NCBI GenBank assembly: GCA_016714975.1
Contig: JADKBR010000002.1
Span: forward strand, 1 to 35,002
Reading direction: 5' to 3'
From: Candidatus Dechloromonas phosphorivorans
GTDB lineage: Bacteria; Pseudomonadota; Gammaproteobacteria; Burkholderiales; Rhodocyclaceae
Length of the DNA: 35,002 nucleotides
Position 1 is the stretch's first letter, and every line of letters begins with the position of its first letter. A program made the position numbers and the translations under genes. Under the pieces are notes generated by a model. The model had not been told where the DNA came from and made no database searches. It saw only the letters and a program-made list of their open reading frames with translations. Positions 32,538 to 35,002 of this stretch are shown here, one piece after another.

Positions 32538-33969
32538 TCTCCAGGGCAGGCGCCTTCTCGCCGGTTCGCCGCTGCGCCACCCAGTTGATGAGTGCATCGA
32601 TCGCCGGGCCACCGGCCGCGGCCCGGGGATCGTTGATGAAGAAGGTGACGGCCATGCGCCGGCCCTGCGCGTCGAGGGCATAGCCGGCCGCCGTCTTGAC
32701 GCCGTCGAGCGTGCCGGTCTTGATGTGGGCGCGGCCGCTGGCGCCGGACTCCTTGAGGCGCTTCCTCATCGTGCCGTCGATGCCGACGATCGGCATGCTC
32801 GAAACGAATTCCGGCATCGCCGGGTGGCGCCAGGCATCGAGCAGCAGACGGTTGAGGCTGTCGGCGCTGATCCGCTCGCTGCGCGACAGCCCGGAACCGT
32901 TGTCGATCACCAGTTCGGGGAAGCCCAGGCCGCGACCGTTCAGCCAGTCGGTGATGCGCTGGCGTGCACGCTCGGCATTGGCCGGCCCGTTGGCGTTGCC
33001 CAGCGTCAGGAAGACCTGGCGCGCCATCACGTTGTTGCTCCACTTGTTGATGTCGCGCAGGGCATCGGCCAATGCCGGCGACTCATGCTCGGCCAGCAGT
33101 CGCGCACCGGCCGGTGTCGTGCCGCCGCGCACCTGGCCGGTCAGCGTGCCGCCTAGTTCCTGCCACAGCGTGCGGATCAGGCCACCAGCCTGCGCGTCGG
33201 CCGGCAGCGGCGCCAGGTTGAGCGCCTTCTCGCCGCACTGAGCGCTGTAGGTGCCGGAAAACTCCAGGCGATTGCCATTGTTTTCGGGGATCAGGCGGAG
33301 GTTGATGAAGTCCTTCCAGTTGCTCCCGCAGCCGCCGTCGCCGGCGCGCAACTGGTTGTCCACGCGCAGGCCTTCGCTCGGCGTTTCCAGCAGCACCTGC
33401 GGGGCGGCCGGCGCCGGGCAGCAGCGGAAGCGCAGCGACTGGAAGTTGATCAGCAGCCCGTTGGGGCCGACGTTGTAAGGGCGCATCGGCTTGTCGTCGA
33501 AGGCGCCCGGGTCGAGCGATGGCAGGTCGAACACGGTGCGGTCGAGGATGATGTCGCCGTTGATCGTGCGGATGCCGCGCACGCCTGCAACCGGCGCAGC
33601 AGCGACGACAGGTGCTCGATGGCGAAACGCGGGTCGCCGCTGCCCTTGAGGTACAAATTGCCCCTTAAAACGCCGTCGACCGCAGCCGTATCGGCCAGCG
33701 CTGTCGTCTTCCATGTCCAGGCCGGGCCGAGCAGGTCGAGCGCCGCGTAGGTGGTGACCAGCTTCATGACCGAGGCCGGGTTCATCGCCTTTCTGGCTTA
33801 TTGTGCGCGACCAGCGGGCCCGCGCGTCGACCGGCTGGACGACGACGGCGGCGCTGCTTGCCGGAATCTGCGCCGCCTTGAGCGCCGCCAGCACCGACGG
33901 CGGCAGGCCGTCTGCCAGCACCAGCAGCGCCAGAACGGCCAGCGTCAGCAGCGCGAGCAGACGTCTCAT
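32530..33969 (-). CDS. dacB: D-alanyl-D-alanine carboxypeptidase/endopeptidase DacB (PBP4), two frameshifts
   Basis: PBP4 trims and cleaves peptidoglycan cross-links in the periplasm. ATG at 33969 starts a signal peptide (MRRLLALLTLAVLALLVLAD). The active-site motifs are all present: SVMK in NPASVMKLVTTYAALDLLGP (Ser at 33771-33773), the SXN motif in NKWSNNVMARQ, and KTG in RAHIKTGTLDGVKTAAGYAL. The long family-specific insert between the first and second motifs is there (NGDIILDRTVFDLPSLDPGA). The stretch from about 33790 to 33590 reads in another frame than the rest, so two compensating shifts occur. The length of about 480 residues is normal. ATG overlaps the stop of the oxidoreductase gene upstream. 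Confidence 0.88.
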   Translation of the reverse strand: MRRLLALLTLAVLALLVLADGLPPSVLAALKAAQIPASSAAVVVQPVDARARWSRTISQKGDEPGLGHEAGHHLRGARPARPGLDMEDDSAGRYGCGRRRFKGQFVPQGQRRPAFRHRAPVVAAAPVAGVRGIRTINGDIILDRTVFDLPSLDPGAFDDKPMRPYNVGPNGLLINFQSLRFRCCPAPAAPQVLLETPSEGLRVDNQLRAGDGGCGSNWKDFINLRLIPENNGNRLEFSGTYSAQCGEKALNLAPLPADAQAGGLIRTLWQELGGTLTGQVRGGTTPAGARLLAEHESPALADALRDINKWSNNVMARQVFLTLGNANGPANAERARQRITDWLNGRGLGFPELVIDNGSGLSRSERISADSLNRLLLDAWRHPAMPEFVSSMPIVGIDGTMRKRLKESGASGRAHIKTGTLDGVKTAAGYALDAQGRRMAVTFFINDPRAAAGGPAIDALINWVAQRRTGEKAPALENE

Positions 33970-35002
33970 GCGGCCAGCGCCGGATAGTCGAGATAACCCT
34001 TCTCGCCCCCTGGTAGAAGGTCGGCATGTCGGGTTCGCTGAGCGGCGCCTGGCGGGCGAAACGCTCGACGAGGTCCGGGTTGGCGATCCACGCCCGGCCA
34101 AAGGCCACCGCATCGCAGAGGCCGGCGGCCAGCCGCGTCTCGGCGGACGTCCGGTCGAAGCCGCCGTGGCAGTGATCGGCATCGTCGCCCAATGGCCGGA
34201 AGTGCCGCGCCGACGTCGGCCAGGCCGTGCGGCGCATCGTCGAGTTGGTGCGGCAGGAAGGGGCTCCGGTCAGGTGCAGGAAGGCGAGGCCATAGCCGTT
34301 GGCGCGCCGGACGATGTACTCCACATCGGTACCGTGTCCTCATCGACGCTGACGCCGTGGAAGCGGTTCATCATCGGGTTCAGGCGGAAGCCGACGCGGT
34401 CGAAGGGCATGGCCTCGCCGACGGCGTCGAGCACTTCAAAGAAGAAGCGCGCCCGGTTTTCATGACTGCCGCCGTATTCGTCGTCGCGCAGGTTGGCCTG
34501 GCGCGAGAAGAACTGGTGGAACAGGTAGCCGTTGGACGAATGGATCTCGATGCCGTCGAAACCGGCGGCCATCGCATTGGTCGCGCCGCTCCGGAAATCG
34601 GCCACGATGGCCTTGATCTCGTCGCGGGTCAGCGCGTGCGGTGTCACGGTGTCGGGGTTGCCGGTCGTCGAAAACATCTTCCACAGCGGGTTTGACCGCG
34701 GAAGGCGCCACCGGCGGCTGACCATCGTGGAACTCCGGGCAGCGACAGGCGGCCGCAATGCCAGAGCTGGCAGACGATCAGCCCGCCGGCAGCGTACAGG
34801 CGTTGGTCACCAGTCGCCAGCCGGCGACCTGCTCGGCCGACCAGATGCCCGGCGTGAAGGGATAGCCGCGCGCCTGCGGCGAAACGATGGTGCCCTCGGA
34901 AACGATCAGCCCGGCACCGGCGCGCTGCGCGTAATAGCGCGCCATCATCGCGGTCGGCACGTAGCCGGGGTTGTCGGTGCGGCAGCGCGTCAGCGGCGCC
35001 AT
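33966..35002 (-). pseudogene. Old Yellow Enzyme-family flavin oxidoreductase, frameshifted and cut by the window edge
   Basis: OYE proteins use FMN and NAD(P)H to reduce activated alkenes, nitro compounds or nitrate esters. MAPLTRCRTDNPGYVPTAMM at the window edge is an internal OYE motif, so the true N-terminus lies outside. In order follow YYAQRAGAGLIVSEGTIVSP, QLWHCGRLS (the His pair region), HALTRDEIKAIVADFRSGA, GFDGIEIHSSNGYLFHQFF and DDEYGGSHENRARF, the family signature. The C-terminal half has LCDAVAFGRAWIANPDLVER (flavin phosphate site) and ends KGYLDYPALAA. At least four frame changes occur, near 34785, 34690, 34270-34330 and 34015. The stop overlaps the dacB ATG. The family is certain; the substrate is not. 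Confidence 0.87.

Noticed and set aside
34778..35002. Start of a gene at the ATG on the window edge (35002)
   Set aside because: MAPLTRCRT is an internal motif of Old Yellow Enzymes, so the true start is outside the window.
1..35002. Search for CRISPR arrays, tRNA genes, transposases and prophage genes
   Set aside because: No regularly spaced repeats, cloverleaf-like genes, transposase motifs or phage structural genes were seen by eye.

Overview
The window looks like chromosomal DNA of a betaproteobacterium, most likely Rhodocyclales (Dechloromonas/Azonexus/Accumulibacter-like). The basis is high GC, the coaE-zapD-yacG cluster, the UbiA/UbiD ubiquinone genes and the general protein style. 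No database search was possible. There are no tRNA or rRNA genes, CRISPR arrays or recognisable insertion sequences.

Region 1 (1-8.8 kb) is heavily frameshifted. It holds a secreted unknown protein, an enoyl-CoA hydratase, and a divergent caspase (peptidase C14) locus. On the minus strand of that locus lie a secreted protein, a membrane protein and a caspase-family remnant that has lost its catalytic core. On the plus strand lies a second caspase-family gene that keeps the His/Cys dyad. An ATGA-linked operon follows: an ArnT-like GT-C glycosyltransferase, a sialidase-like BNR protein and a polytopic membrane protein.

Region 2 (9-14.5 kb) is clean and runs on the minus strand. It holds two small unknown genes with a palindromic upstream site, the cluster trpB2 - SPOR protein - coaE - zapD - yacG ending at a 24-bp perfect palindrome, and a sirtuin without zinc cysteines.

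Region 3 (14.5-23.8 kb) is a copper/silver resistance island. The minus-strand operon cusF - DUF2231 protein - cusC - cusB - cusA exports Cu(I)/Ag(I) from the periplasm. Divergent cusRS senses the metal, and an inverted repeat sits between the two transcription units. A 230-bp gap with a terminator-like hairpin separates cusB from cusA.

Region 4 (23.8-31.7 kb) holds an alpha/beta hydrolase, a fused LplT-like/PlsC-like lysophospholipid protein, ubiA, a small c-type cytochrome, a PilZ (c-di-GMP) protein, ubiD, a 33-codon ORF, a DUF4870-type membrane protein and a Nudix hydrolase.

Region 5 (31.8-35 kb) runs on the minus strand and is again frameshifted: an Old Yellow Enzyme (cut by the window edge), dacB (PBP4), and a ferredoxin-type protein.

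Frameshifts cluster in the first 9 kb and, more sparsely, after 26.7 kb. They hit genes expected to be needed, such as ubiA. This pattern fits sequencing or assembly error in part, but the internal deletion in the first caspase gene cannot be explained by single-base errors. The most unusual material is the caspase locus, the small-gene pair at 9.0-9.5 kb and the details of the cus operon.
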